This document shows positions 26,227-34,481 of a stretch of 52,283 nucleotides of DNA, piece after piece; position 1 is the stretch's first letter, and each line of letters begins with the position of its first letter. A program made the position numbers and the translations under genes. Origin of the DNA: Aureivirga sp. CE67 (lineage in GTDB: Bacteria > Bacteroidota > Bacteroidia > Flavobacteriales > Flavobacteriaceae); NCBI RefSeq assembly GCF_015767245.1, contig NZ_JADOTV010000028.1, forward strand, positions 1 to 52,283. The letters run 5' to 3'. The notes beneath the pieces were generated by a model. It did no database searches. It was not told where the DNA came from and saw nothing but the letters and a program-made list of their open reading frames with translations.

Positions 26227-27068
26227 CAGATTAAGTTTAGTTTGTATTTAATATAAGATCTTGCTAAAATATTTATCTTCATCGGATTGGAAATTCGAAT
26301 TCGAGTTTCAATAATTTTTGATGAAGGTGTATTTTTAATTTTCTTCAGTAATTTACGATAATATCGATATGCCATATACACTCCAAATTTTGCTTCCATC
26401 GGTAGTTTTAAAATCCCTTCCTGAAAAGCATATTCAAAATCCGCTTCAATATCATCAATAATTTCTTTTTTCGATTTATTATCTAAAGCTTTCAGATTTA
26501 CATTTGGAAAATATGAACGATTTAAGATTTCTGCATCTTGTTTTAAATCTCTCAAGAAATTTACTTTTTGAAAAGCAGAACCAAGTCGCATTGCTGGCTC
26601 TTTTAATTCTTCATATTTTTCTTGATTTCCATTGACAAAAACTTTTAAACACATCAAACCTACAACATCGGCGGAACCATAAATATACGTTTCATATTCT
26701 TCATTTGTAGTGTAATTCGTTTCATACAAATCCGAACGCATACTACTCATAAAAGCAGCAACCATATCTTCTTCAATATTATATTTTTCTACAGTTTCCT
26801 GAAAAGAGTTTAATATTGGATTTAAACTTATTTTATGTTTTTTAGCCAAATGATAGTCCCTCTCAAATTTGTCCAATAAAAACTCTTTATCATAATCATG
26901 GAAACTGTCTACAATTTCATCCGCAAAACGAACAAAACCGTAAATATTATAGATAGCAGAACGAATTTTTGGTGAAAGCATTCGCACTGCCATGGAAAAA
27001 GATGTACTGTATTTTTTGGTTACCAATTTGCTTGTTGCAAATGAAACCTCATCGAATAGAAATTTCAT
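26226..27068 (-). CDS. crtB: Phytoene synthase CrtB, 280 aa
   Basis: Condenses two geranylgeranyl diphosphates to phytoene. Both magnesium-binding aspartate motifs are visible: FADEIVD (first DxxxD, about residue 49) and FLRDLKQDAE (second, about residue 175). Length is normal for the family. It starts 12 bp after crtI and overlaps crtZ by 1 bp. No GGPP synthase (crtE) is in the operon, so GGPP must come from a prenyl transferase encoded elsewhere. Confidence 0.95.
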   Translation of the reverse strand: MKFLFDEVSFATSKLVTKKYSTSFSMAVRMLSPKIRSAIYNIYGFVRFADEIVDSFHDYDKEFLLDKFERDYHLAKKHKISLNPILNSFQETVEKYNIEEDMVAAFMSSMRSDLYETNYTTNEEYETYIYGSADVVGLMCLKVFVNGNQEKYEELKEPAMRLGSAFQKVNFLRDLKQDAEILNRSYFPNVNLKALDNKSKKEIIDDIEADFEYAFQEGILKLPMEAKFGVYMAYRYYRKLLKKIKNTPSSKIIETRIRISNPMKINILARSYIKYKLNLI

Positions 27069-27080
27069 ATTATAGTATAG

Positions 27081-28547
27081 TTAGTTATAGTCTTTTCGAA
27101 TTAGTTCCGCTGCAATTTTCCCAGAAATTAAAGCAGGCGGAACTCCAGGACCAGGAACTGTCAATTGTCCTGTAAAAAACAAACCTTTTACTTTTTTACT
27201 TTTAATATTTGGTCGTAAAAAAGCAGTTTGCGTCAGAATATTTGCCAGTCCGTAAGCATTTCCTTTATAAGAATTATAATCTCGAATAAAGTCATTCACA
27301 CAAAAACTCTCTTTAAAAATAATGTGATCTCGAAGCTTTTGATTTGTTCTTTTTTCCAATCTTTCCAAAATAATATTGAAATACATTTCTCTCAATTCTT
27401 TTGAATCTTCAATACCTGGAGCTAGCGGAATCAAAAATGTCCCAGCTTCCATGTTTTCTGGAGCAAAAGAATCATCTGTAATACTTGGAAAACTTGCGTA
27501 AAAAAGAGGATTTTCAGGCCAAGAAGGATTATCGTAAATAGTTTCTGCGTGTTTATCAAAATCGGCATCAAAAAATAATGTATGATGCGAAACATTTTCT
27601 AATTTTTTATCGAAACCAACATAAAACAACAAAGAAGAAGGAGCAAAAACTTTTTTCGCCCAATATTTGTTGGAGTATTGTCGGTGTTTTTCTTCTAATA
27701 AAGTTTCTGTATGATAGTAATCGGCACCACTTAAAACCAAGTCAGTTTTCAGGATTTCATCATTTACTTTTATTCCTGTAACATTTTTATTTTCATCCAC
27801 TAAAATCTGAGAAACTTCTGCATTAGTTTGAAATTTCACTCCCAAACTTTTAGCTAAAGAAATCATTCCATTAATTACTTCAAACATTCCTCCTTTCGGA
27901 TGCCAAGTACCTAAGCCAAAATCTGCATAATTCATAAAACTATAAAACGCTGGAGTATTACTAGGTTTTGCTCCTAAAAACAGTACTGGAAATTCTAAAA
28001 TTTGAAGTAATTTTTCACTTTTAATATTTTTTCGAACTCGATCTCTAATCGTAGAAAAAAACTGCGTGACTTGTGGAATTGTTTTAGTAGTAACTAATTC
28101 TAAAGGTGAAATTCCAGGTTTGTAAACCAAATCTTTGATTGCAACATCATAGTTTCTTTTTGCTTCTTTGATAAAAGCTTTCAAATATTTTGAACTTCCT
28201 TTTTCTTCTGTTTCAAAAAAATCATAAATCTCTGAAAGATTTGCTGAAATTGAACAAGAATCATTAGTATCAAAATAGACTTGATAACTTGGATTTAACT
28301 TATCTAAAACATAAAAATCGGATGGTTTCACATTAAAATCTGAGAAAAACCTCTCGAAGACATCTGGCATCCAATACCAAGTTGGTCCCATATCAAATGT
28401 AAAACCATCTTTTTTTAATCGTCTAGCTCTACCTCCTAAAGTGTTGTTTTTCTCCAAAATATGAACGTCATATCCTGCTTTAGCCAAATAACAAGATGCA
28501 GCTAAAGAAGAAAAACCCGATCCTAATATGTATATCTTTCTTTTCAT
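27081..28547 (-). CDS. crtI: Phytoene desaturase CrtI, 488 aa
   Basis: FAD-dependent desaturase that converts phytoene to lycopene. The N-terminal dinucleotide motif YILGSGFSSLAASCYLAKAG and the following EKNNTLGGRARRL are typical. The C-terminal FAD signature FFTGQLTVPGPGVPPALISG is also present. The start is set at the ATG at 28547 because it sits directly before the FAD motif. An upstream TTG in frame would add 11 hydrophobic residues and read through the promoter palindrome. A TAGTTTTG box at 28557-28564 gives an almost leaderless transcript. The operon continues through crtB, crtZ and crtY. Confidence 0.95.
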   Translation of the reverse strand: MKRKIYILGSGFSSLAASCYLAKAGYDVHILEKNNTLGGRARRLKKDGFTFDMGPTWYWMPDVFERFFSDFNVKPSDFYVLDKLNPSYQVYFDTNDSCSISANLSEIYDFFETEEKGSSKYLKAFIKEAKRNYDVAIKDLVYKPGISPLELVTTKTIPQVTQFFSTIRDRVRKNIKSEKLLQILEFPVLFLGAKPSNTPAFYSFMNYADFGLGTWHPKGGMFEVINGMISLAKSLGVKFQTNAEVSQILVDENKNVTGIKVNDEILKTDLVLSGADYYHTETLLEEKHRQYSNKYWAKKVFAPSSLLFYVGFDKKLENVSHHTLFFDADFDKHAETIYDNPSWPENPLFYASFPSITDDSFAPENMEAGTFLIPLAPGIEDSKELREMYFNIILERLEKRTNQKLRDHIIFKESFCVNDFIRDYNSYKGNAYGLANILTQTAFLRPNIKSKKVKGLFFTGQLTVPGPGVPPALISGKIAAELIRKDYN

Positions 28548-28582
28548 TTTGTTTAACAAAACTACAAAAAAGTTAAACAAAA
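28547..28582. promoter_or_regulatory. Candidate CarH-type operator and promoter of crtI
   Basis: The left arm TTTTGTTTAAC (28547-28557) and right arm GTTAAACAAAA (28572-28582) are perfect 11-bp inverted repeats with a 14-bp spacer. The left arm is also half of a 15-bp palindrome TTTTGTTTAACAAAA. Between the arms, on the minus strand, lies the -7 box TAGTTTTG (28564-28557). A bound regulator would block the promoter. Confidence 0.6.
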
Positions 28583-28599
28583 TAAAGGAAAATATTGTT

Positions 28600-29499
28600 T
28601 TAAATTTTAGTTAAGATATTTTCAAGTGATTTAAAAAACTGAATATCAATATTTTGCTCATCAAAATTAAATTCTAAAATATTTCTATTCACTAACCAAA
28701 ATTCATGTTTTGTTTCTTTAATGTATTCGGAAATTTGTTTGACAAAAACCAATAATTCTTTTTTTGATAGGGTTATTATGAAGTTAGTTATAAAAATTAT
28801 CTTTTCAAAAGATATAAAAAGTGTCTCTAAATTATCTAAGGGAACATTTCTTCCTAAGTAGATTACTTCACAATTTCTGAGCAATAATTCATATTGTAAA
28901 TAAAGTATACCTAATTCATGAATTTCATTTTCTGGCAAAAACAAAACATATACTGGCTTATTAGGGTTTCTTGGGTTTAATTGCAGCTTATCAATATTAA
29001 TTTGAATTTTCTGTGCAATCAGATTTGAAATAAAATGTTCTTGTGCTGGTGTCAATGTATTCGTTTGCCAAAGCATTCCTATTTCATTCAACAAAGGCAC
29101 AAATATTTCAGTAAAAACTTCAGAAAAAGTCTTATTTACAAGTAGTTCATTATAGGTTTTATGAAATAAATAAGCATCAAATTGAAGCATGGAAATTTTA
29201 AACAAATTAATCGCTTCAGAACTCACAGCCTCTTTACTTCCAACTTCTTTTGCTTTCAGAAAAAGCGCTTCATTTTCCAACTTTGCAATCTTAGAAATCT
29301 TATATCCATTCTCATAAAGAAGAACAATATTCAACAATTTTTGAAAATTAAAAACATCATAATATCGTATGTTTCCAGAAGTTCGATTTGGAGAAAGCAG
29401 ATCATATCTTTTTTCCCAAATACGAATAGTGTGCGCTTTAATACCTGAAAGATTTTCTAAATCCTTAATGGTAAACTCTGTTTTAATTATGTTTGACAA
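28600..29499 (-). CDS. MerR-family B12-binding light-response-type regulator (CarH/LitR-like), 299 aa
   Basis: N-terminal MerR helix-turn-helix (TIKDLENLSGIKAHTIRIWEKRYDLL), then a helical bundle and a cobalamin-binding fold. CarH hallmarks are present: W144-x9-E154-H155 (WQTNTLTPAQEH) and the B12-ligand motif E192-x-H194-xx-G197. The residue next to the tryptophan, the light-state upper axial histidine (H132) in Thermus CarH, is Q145 here, and the C-terminal glycine-rich part of the B12 fold is degenerate (VNRN). Start is TTG at 29499: a stop lies two codons upstream and no ATG fits. It probably represses the crt operon in the dark and controls itself. Its stop lies 52 bp from crtI. Confidence 0.85.
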   Translation of the reverse strand: MSNIIKTEFTIKDLENLSGIKAHTIRIWEKRYDLLSPNRTSGNIRYYDVFNFQKLLNIVLLYENGYKISKIAKLENEALFLKAKEVGSKEAVSSEAINLFKISMLQFDAYLFHKTYNELLVNKTFSEVFTEIFVPLLNEIGMLWQTNTLTPAQEHFISNLIAQKIQINIDKLQLNPRNPNKPVYVLFLPENEIHELGILYLQYELLLRNCEVIYLGRNVPLDNLETLFISFEKIIFITNFIITLSKKELLVFVKQISEYIKETKHEFWLVNRNILEFNFDEQNIDIQFFKSLENILTKI

Positions 29500-29511
29500 A
29501 TCTCAATTATT

Positions 29512-29525
29512 TTTAAACAAAAATA
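29512..29525 (-). promoter_or_regulatory. Regulator-gene promoter with crtI-like half-site
   Basis: TATTTTTG (minus strand, 29525-29518) is a perfect -7 box. Overlapping it, TTTAAACAAAA (29512-29522, plus strand) matches 10 of 11 bases of the right arm at the crtI promoter, suggesting autoregulation. Confidence 0.5.
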
Positions 29526-29560
29526 CAATTTTTAAAAATAATCTTCATTTTCGAATTTTT

Positions 29561-29576
29561 ACTGATTTAAATCAGT
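29561..29576. promoter_or_regulatory. FNR/CRP-like operator palindrome
   Basis: ACTGATTTAAATCAGT is a perfect 16-bp palindrome whose core TGAT-N4-ATCA matches the FNR/CRP-family half-site spacing (TTGAT-N4-ATCAA). Its centre (29568.5) lies about 41 bp upstream of the start predicted from TAATTTTG at 29597-29604, the usual class II activator position. Confidence 0.6.
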
Positions 29577-29596
29577 TCTAAATAATATTAAAAGTA

Positions 29597-29604
29597 TAAT
29601 TTTG
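29597..29604 (+). promoter_or_regulatory. Candidate -7 box (TAATTTTG) of the FNT transporter gene
   Basis: A perfect TAnnTTTG 24 bp upstream of the ATG. No -33 TTG is present at the usual distance, in keeping with an activator-dependent promoter. Confidence 0.55.
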
Positions 29605-29627
29605 CCCTACTTTATAAGACAGGATAG

Positions 29628-30437
29628 ATGATGACGGATCAAAAAATATACGAAAACCCCGTAATTAACGAAGTATATAACAATGCTTCAAAGAAAGAAA
29701 AGTTTAGCTTCAATAAATTTATTTTATTAAGTATTTTAGGAGGAGCCTTTGTAGCCTTTGGTTGTATTTTAGCAATCATAGTTGGTGGAGGTTCTGTAGG
29801 AATTGGAGCTGAAAACCCAGGATTACAAAAATTCTTATTTGGTGCAGTTTTCCCAGTAGGATTAATTTTAGTTGTACTAGCTGGAGCAGATTTATTTACC
29901 AGCGATTGTGCAGTAATGACCATTCCGGTTTTACAAAAAAAAGCATCCTTTAAAAATTTATTAAAAGTTTGGTCTGTTTCTTATTTCGGGAACTTTATCG
30001 GTTCCATTTTCATCGCATTTTTCTTGGTCTATTTAACAGGAATCTTGGCTACTGAGCCTTATCTAGAAAGTTCTATCAATATTGCTGTTGCAAAAACAAG
30101 TAATCCTTTTTGGAAAACATTTTGGAAAGGAGTTGGAGCAAATTGGTTAGTTTGTCTTGCAATTTGGTCAGCATATGGAGCTAAAGGTACTTCAGGTAAA
30201 GTTTTAGCAATTTGGTTTCCAATTATGGCTTTCGTGACTTTTGGTTTTGAACATAGTATTGCAAACATGTTCTTTATTCCAAATGCTATGTTACACGGAG
30301 CTGATATTTCGATTGGAACTTTTTTATGGAAGAATTTACTTCCGACTACTCTAGGAAATATTCTTGGAGGAGCAGTATTCGTAGGGATGTTATACGGTTA
30401 TATTTTTATAAAAAAAGAAGAAAGTCCAACGAATTAG
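29628..30437 (+). CDS. Formate/nitrite transporter (FNT) family protein, 269 aa
   Basis: Six membrane segments with FNT signatures: FGAVFPVGLILVVLAGADLFTSDC (transmembrane segment with the broken helix), GNFIGSIFIAFFLV, and KTFWKGVGANWLVCLAIWSAYGAKGTSGK. FNT pentamers move small monovalent anions (formate, nitrite, hydrosulfide) across the inner membrane. The substrate cannot be decided here. Either ATG of the ATGATG start can be used. The FNR-like palindrome upstream suggests induction at low oxygen, and the stop codon lies inside the terminator hairpin. Confidence 0.88.
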   Translation: MMTDQKIYENPVINEVYNNASKKEKFSFNKFILLSILGGAFVAFGCILAIIVGGGSVGIGAENPGLQKFLFGAVFPVGLILVVLAGADLFTSDCAVMTIPVLQKKASFKNLLKVWSVSYFGNFIGSIFIAFFLVYLTGILATEPYLESSINIAVAKTSNPFWKTFWKGVGANWLVCLAIWSAYGAKGTSGKVLAIWFPIMAFVTFGFEHSIANMFFIPNAMLHGADISIGTFLWKNLLPTTLGNILGGAVFVGMLYGYIFIKKEESPTN

Positions 30438-30450
30438 TTGGACTTCTTTT
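30422..30450. terminator. Terminator overlapping the FNT stop codon
   Basis: AGTCCAAC (30423-30430) and GTTGGACT (30437-30444) form an 8-bp stem followed by a T-run. The TAG stop is at 30435-30437, inside the hairpin. Confidence 0.8.
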
Positions 30451-30456
30451 TATCTT

Positions 30457-31830
30457 TTATTGTTTTTTCAAATACTTCACAGCATATTCTAAAACAGGAT
30501 CTTCATCATTGATAAAATCTTCAACTGTTTTTTCTACAACAATATCTGGCTGAATACCTACTCCTACAAATTTTCTTCCATCAGGATACAAATCTTCTTT
30601 CGAACAAACTCTTGCTTGTCCACCTCCTGGTAATTTCATAAAAAGTGGTTGCCCTGTACTTCCGTTTGTTGGAACTCCTATTTTTGTAAAATGTTTTTGA
30701 TTATCAGCATAAATAAGAAAATCTTCTGCAGCTGACGCTGTATTATGACCTATCAAAACAGCTGTTGGAACTACAAGTCTAGTTTTGATATTTGGACCTG
30801 AAGTACCTACCATATCTTCCATATCAAAATATAATTTATCCTGTGCTGCTAAAAACCATTTTTTTGCTCTTTCATTATTTACTGTATCTTTAGGCTCAAC
30901 CCAACCTCCCCAAGCTTTATATGCTGGTAAATTCATACGAGTTCTTGTTTTTGAACCATAAAAAATAGTATCATTTGATAAATGCTTTAAAATCTCTAAT
31001 CCTGTAGTTGAATTCCCACCACCATTATATCTTAAATCAATAATTAATTTTTTAGCTTTTTTCAGATCAGGTAAAATAGCTCTAAAATCTTCAATAATTT
31101 TAGGATCATTAAAAGAATTTAGCGAAACATAAGCTGTTTTATTTTTCAACCATTTAAATTTAAATAACTTATCATCATAAGGTGGATAAACTTCTTTTTC
31201 TGTAGTTTCTTCATGTACAACATGTAACATTTTAGTTTTTCCATTTGGTAACTTTAATTCCAATTCATATTCAGTTCCTTTTAAACCTTGAAGCATAAAT
31301 AAAGTAGAAGCATCTTCTAAAACATAATCTGTTGAAGAACTCATATAAGGTTTTACATTTTTCTCTCTATATTCTTTAGATGGAATTCCATTTACTTTTA
31401 CGATTTCTGTTCCAATCGGCAATTCATCTTTTTTACTTTTATTCACTCTTACAATTATCGCTTTCCCTTGAATATTCTTAAGAACAATTCGATATTCTCC
31501 AAAATAAGTAGTAAAATTTTGTTCTTGAATCGCCTCAGGATAATAAACATTCGTATGTCCATCTTTTAGAAAAGCACAAAACTTTTTTAATAATCTATAA
31601 TATTCATAATCATTTTTAGTTTCTTGAACATCTACCAGCATTTTCTGATATAATTTATCCCATTCCTCCTTATCAATATCATTTAAATAAATAAAATTAT
31701 AATTCACCTCTTGCCAAAATTTTGACAATCCATAAATCTTATCTGTTTTTGATAAAGTATTCGGTAATTCTTGTGCTTGAAATTGAAAAGTAAAAACACT
31801 AAACAGCAGTATTGATAATATTTTCTTCAT
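30457..31830 (-). CDS. Secreted S41-family peptidase, 457 aa
   Basis: Signal peptide (residues 1-19, ending FQAQ), then an S41 N-terminal helical domain containing DGHTNV (H92), a PDZ-like region (IIVRVNK; GTEIVKVNGIPS) and the S41 protease core with LRYNGGGNS and the catalytic serine S366 in GHNTASAAEDF. The ending GVGIQPDIVVEKTVEDF is typical of the family. It is a C-terminal-processing or tricorn-like protease acting in the periplasm. Substrate unknown. It is convergent with the FNT gene and shares its terminator. Confidence 0.88.
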   Translation of the reverse strand: MKKILSILLFSVFTFQFQAQELPNTLSKTDKIYGLSKFWQEVNYNFIYLNDIDKEEWDKLYQKMLVDVQETKNDYEYYRLLKKFCAFLKDGHTNVYYPEAIQEQNFTTYFGEYRIVLKNIQGKAIIVRVNKSKKDELPIGTEIVKVNGIPSKEYREKNVKPYMSSSTDYVLEDASTLFMLQGLKGTEYELELKLPNGKTKMLHVVHEETTEKEVYPPYDDKLFKFKWLKNKTAYVSLNSFNDPKIIEDFRAILPDLKKAKKLIIDLRYNGGGNSTTGLEILKHLSNDTIFYGSKTRTRMNLPAYKAWGGWVEPKDTVNNERAKKWFLAAQDKLYFDMEDMVGTSGPNIKTRLVVPTAVLIGHNTASAAEDFLIYADNQKHFTKIGVPTNGSTGQPLFMKLPGGGQARVCSKEDLYPDGRKFVGVGIQPDIVVEKTVEDFINDEDPVLEYAVKYLKKQ

Positions 31831-32027
31831 GTGGTTAATTTTTTAAATTAATTCGTGATTTTGTATTGTTCTTCATTAAAGACTATTTATAAAAACAATT
31901 GTAACAGTTTTGACATTTTTTTTCAATGTTAAATCAAGTTTAATCTAAAAAAAATAAAAGGTTAACAACTCATACCGGAATACCGTTATTTTCATGGCTA
32001 CTTTCAAGGTTTTTCCACTATAGGCTA

Positions 32028-32057
32028 TTGCTTTATTAATAGATAATTTTAGTTTTG
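32028..32057 (+). promoter_or_regulatory. Candidate promoter of the secreted LRR gene
   Basis: TTG (32028-32030), a 19-bp spacer and TAGTTTTG (32050-32057, followed by C) agree with the Bacteroidota consensus, giving a leader of about 55 nt. Confidence 0.6.
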
Positions 32058-32119
32058 CCCCGCTAAAATACTAAACCACTAACTATTAAACTTTTAGAAA
32101 AAGTTGTTAAAATATTAAA

Positions 32120-34255
32120 TTGATGAAGAAATTAGTTTTAATTCTATTATTGTTTACGGAAATGATTTTTGCACAAAACATTTCATTTTCTAACGATGAT
32201 TTAAAAAATTATCTAATCAGCACTAACTGTGTTGATACAAACAATGATGGAGCAATGGATTCTAATGCTGACACAAATAATGATAATGAAATTTCATTTG
32301 ACGAAGCAGAAAGCATTTTCAGCCTAAAAGTTAACGATTTAAATATCACTACCTTTAATGAACTGCATCACTTTAACAATCTAAAATCTTTAGATTTAAA
32401 AAACAATAATATAGAAAGCATAGATTTATCTAATATTTCAGAATTAAGAAGCCTAAATATTTCTAATAACCTGCTACAAAATATTAATGTTTCAAATAAT
32501 TTAGAATTAACTTCTTTGACTATTGAAAACAACATGCTAAATGAATTAAACCTAGAAGAAAACACATCTCTTTTATATTTAAATTGTAGTTTAAATAATA
32601 TTGAATCTTTAAATTTAGAAAGCAACACAGAACTTTCTCTATTAAATGCAAATCATAATCAATTAAATGATTTAGATCTTTCAAGCAACAATTTTCTACA
32701 TAGTTTAAGTATTATTAATAATCCGATGGAAATCCTTTTTATCAATAATGGAAATCCTCTTACTATTTTTAATTTTCAACTTACACCTCTAGAATATATT
32801 TGTACAAACGAACCTGAGATAGCATATTATGAAGAATACATTTCAAATCAGTTACCAAATTGTATCGTTAACGATTTTTGCACAGTAGAAAAAATCAGAG
32901 ATATTTATTCATTAGAAGGAAACATCTTTTTAGATGCAGATGATAATGGTTGTGAAGAAGATGAAAAACTAAATTCCATCATCAACTTTAAAATCACAAA
33001 TAACAACGGAATTGATTTTATGTATTGTTCAAATGAAGAAAACTATACAATTCCTTTTCCAACAGATGGACAATATACAGTAACTCCTATTCTAGAAAAT
33101 GATGATTTGTTCGATATTTATCCATCAGAAGTAGAAGTTAGTTTCTCGGAAGAACAATCCATTTACTTTCTTGAAGAAAACTTTTGTATCCAACCAAAAG
33201 CATCAAATAAAAATATTGACATTACTATAATTCCAAAAAGTGAAGCTCGCCCAGGTTTTCAAGCTTCTTATTTATTAATCTATGAAAACACTGGAAACAC
33301 AATCTTAAACGGTAATATCCAATTAAGTTTTGAAGCAAATTTCTCAGACTATATTTCCTCTATTCCTGCAGATGCAACGATTAACAGCGACAATATAGTT
33401 TGGGATTTCTCAAACCTTTTACCATTTGAAAAAAGAGAAATTATCGTTGATTTTGAATTAAACACACCTTTAGATGATTTCCCATTAAATGGCGGTGATA
33501 CATTGATTTTTTCTGCAAAAGCTTTTGACAATATGAACCCATCAACTGAATTAAACGAAAGTTATTTAGCACAAATGATTGTCAATTCTTACGATCCAAA
33601 TGACATCACTTGCCTAGAAGGAGATTCTATTAAAGAAGAACAAATTGGAGATTATTTAACCTACAAAATTCGATTTGAAAACACAGGAAGTGCAAGTGCT
33701 GTAAATATTCATATTGATAATGAAATTGATGAAGAAGTTTTTGATCTAAACACCATTAAACTTATCAATTCTAGTCACGAATGCAAAATGACTTTGGAAG
33801 GAAATAAACTAACTTTTTATTTTGACAACATCATGCTTCCTTTCGAAGATGCAACAAACGATGGATATGTAGTTTATAAAATCAAAACTTTAGAAAATCT
33901 AAATATTGATGTAGAATTTAAAAATAAAGCTGACATCTTTTTTGATTACAATGCTCCAATTATCACCAACACAGCAAAAACGACAATTCAAAAATTAAAC
34001 ATAGAAAAAAACAACCTAAAATCATTCAGCATACACCCTAATCCTGCAAAAAACAGTGTGCAAATTTCAACAAAAAATTACTCTATCAAAAAAATCGAAA
34101 TTTGTGATATTCATGGTAAAACTGTTTTTGTTCAAAATTACGCTAACTATACAACTAATGAATTCTTAAACTTAGAACATTTGACAACAGGAATTTATTT
34201 AGTCAAAACATCTTCAGACAATGAACAATTAATCGAAAAATTAATTATTCAATAA
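32120..34255 (+). CDS. T9SS-secreted leucine-rich-repeat protein, 711 aa
   Basis: A signal peptide (ending FAQ, about residue 19) is followed by two dockerin/EF-hand-like calcium loops (DTNNDGAMD and DTNNDNEISFDE). Six to seven LRRs (about 85-205) follow, then beta-sandwich domains with the conserved phrases IFLDADDNGCEEDEK, YEIYENTGNTILNG-like segments and DPNDITCLEGDS. The C-terminal 75 residues are a T9SS type A sorting domain (IHPNPAKN, IEICDIHGKTVF, LTTGIYLVK). The protein is thus exported across the outer membrane, probably attached to the surface, and may act in adhesion. Terminator at 34289. Confidence 0.88.
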   Translation: MMKKLVLILLLFTEMIFAQNISFSNDDLKNYLISTNCVDTNNDGAMDSNADTNNDNEISFDEAESIFSLKVNDLNITTFNELHHFNNLKSLDLKNNNIESIDLSNISELRSLNISNNLLQNINVSNNLELTSLTIENNMLNELNLEENTSLLYLNCSLNNIESLNLESNTELSLLNANHNQLNDLDLSSNNFLHSLSIINNPMEILFINNGNPLTIFNFQLTPLEYICTNEPEIAYYEEYISNQLPNCIVNDFCTVEKIRDIYSLEGNIFLDADDNGCEEDEKLNSIINFKITNNNGIDFMYCSNEENYTIPFPTDGQYTVTPILENDDLFDIYPSEVEVSFSEEQSIYFLEENFCIQPKASNKNIDITIIPKSEARPGFQASYLLIYENTGNTILNGNIQLSFEANFSDYISSIPADATINSDNIVWDFSNLLPFEKREIIVDFELNTPLDDFPLNGGDTLIFSAKAFDNMNPSTELNESYLAQMIVNSYDPNDITCLEGDSIKEEQIGDYLTYKIRFENTGSASAVNIHIDNEIDEEVFDLNTIKLINSSHECKMTLEGNKLTFYFDNIMLPFEDATNDGYVVYKIKTLENLNIDVEFKNKADIFFDYNAPIITNTAKTTIQKLNIEKNNLKSFSIHPNPAKNSVQISTKNYSIKKIEICDIHGKTVFVQNYANYTTNEFLNLEHLTTGIYLVKTSSDNEQLIEKLIIQ

Positions 34256-34288
34256 TGAAGTTAGGATAGTGGTTTATCTGTAATAATG

Positions 34289-34320
34289 AATCCGTTTATC
34301 TCAAGATAGACGGATTTTTT
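34289..34320 (+). terminator. Terminator after the secreted LRR gene
   Basis: AATCCGTTTATCT (34289-34301) pairs with AGATAGACGGATT (34304-34316) with one internal mismatch, followed by T6. Confidence 0.8.
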
Positions 34321-34341
34321 ATTTATAATTCTTTGGAGCTT

Positions 34342-34451
34342 CCCTTTTTCCTTCCGTAAAAACTACAGGAAAAGGTCGGGCTATCCACTATATCTTTTTT
34401 GCTAAAGCAGCAGTATGAAGAAAAGCAAAAAAGGATGCCGCTACTATCCCT
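34342..34451. repeat. Intergenic structured repeat element, copy 1
   Basis: Contains the blocks AAAGGTCGGGCTATCCACTA (34371-34390), CTAAAGCAGC (34402-34411) and CTACTATCCCTAA. ATCTTTTTTGCT (34392-34403) pairs with AGCAAAAAAGGAT (34423-34435) to close a stem-loop. Similar blocks recur at 50371-50510. From memory such elements are frequent between genes in Flavobacteriaceae. Confidence 0.6.
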
Positions 34452-34481
34452 AAGCCAAGTTTTCGATAAAAAAGGAAAACT

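Noticed and set aside
28548-28580. Eleven-residue N-terminal extension of CrtI from an upstream TTG
   Set aside because: It would translate the promoter box and palindrome; the ATG at 28547 begins directly before the FAD-binding motif as in the family.
29639-29923. 94-codon minus-strand frame opposite the FNT transporter start
   Set aside because: It lies wholly within the strongly supported transporter gene; proline- and lysine-rich composition typical of a shadow frame.
31960-32000. ATACCGGAATACCGTT direct repeat (ATACCG twice)
   Set aside because: Too short and single in the window to support a regulator site; the recognisable promoter lies 40-90 bp further on.
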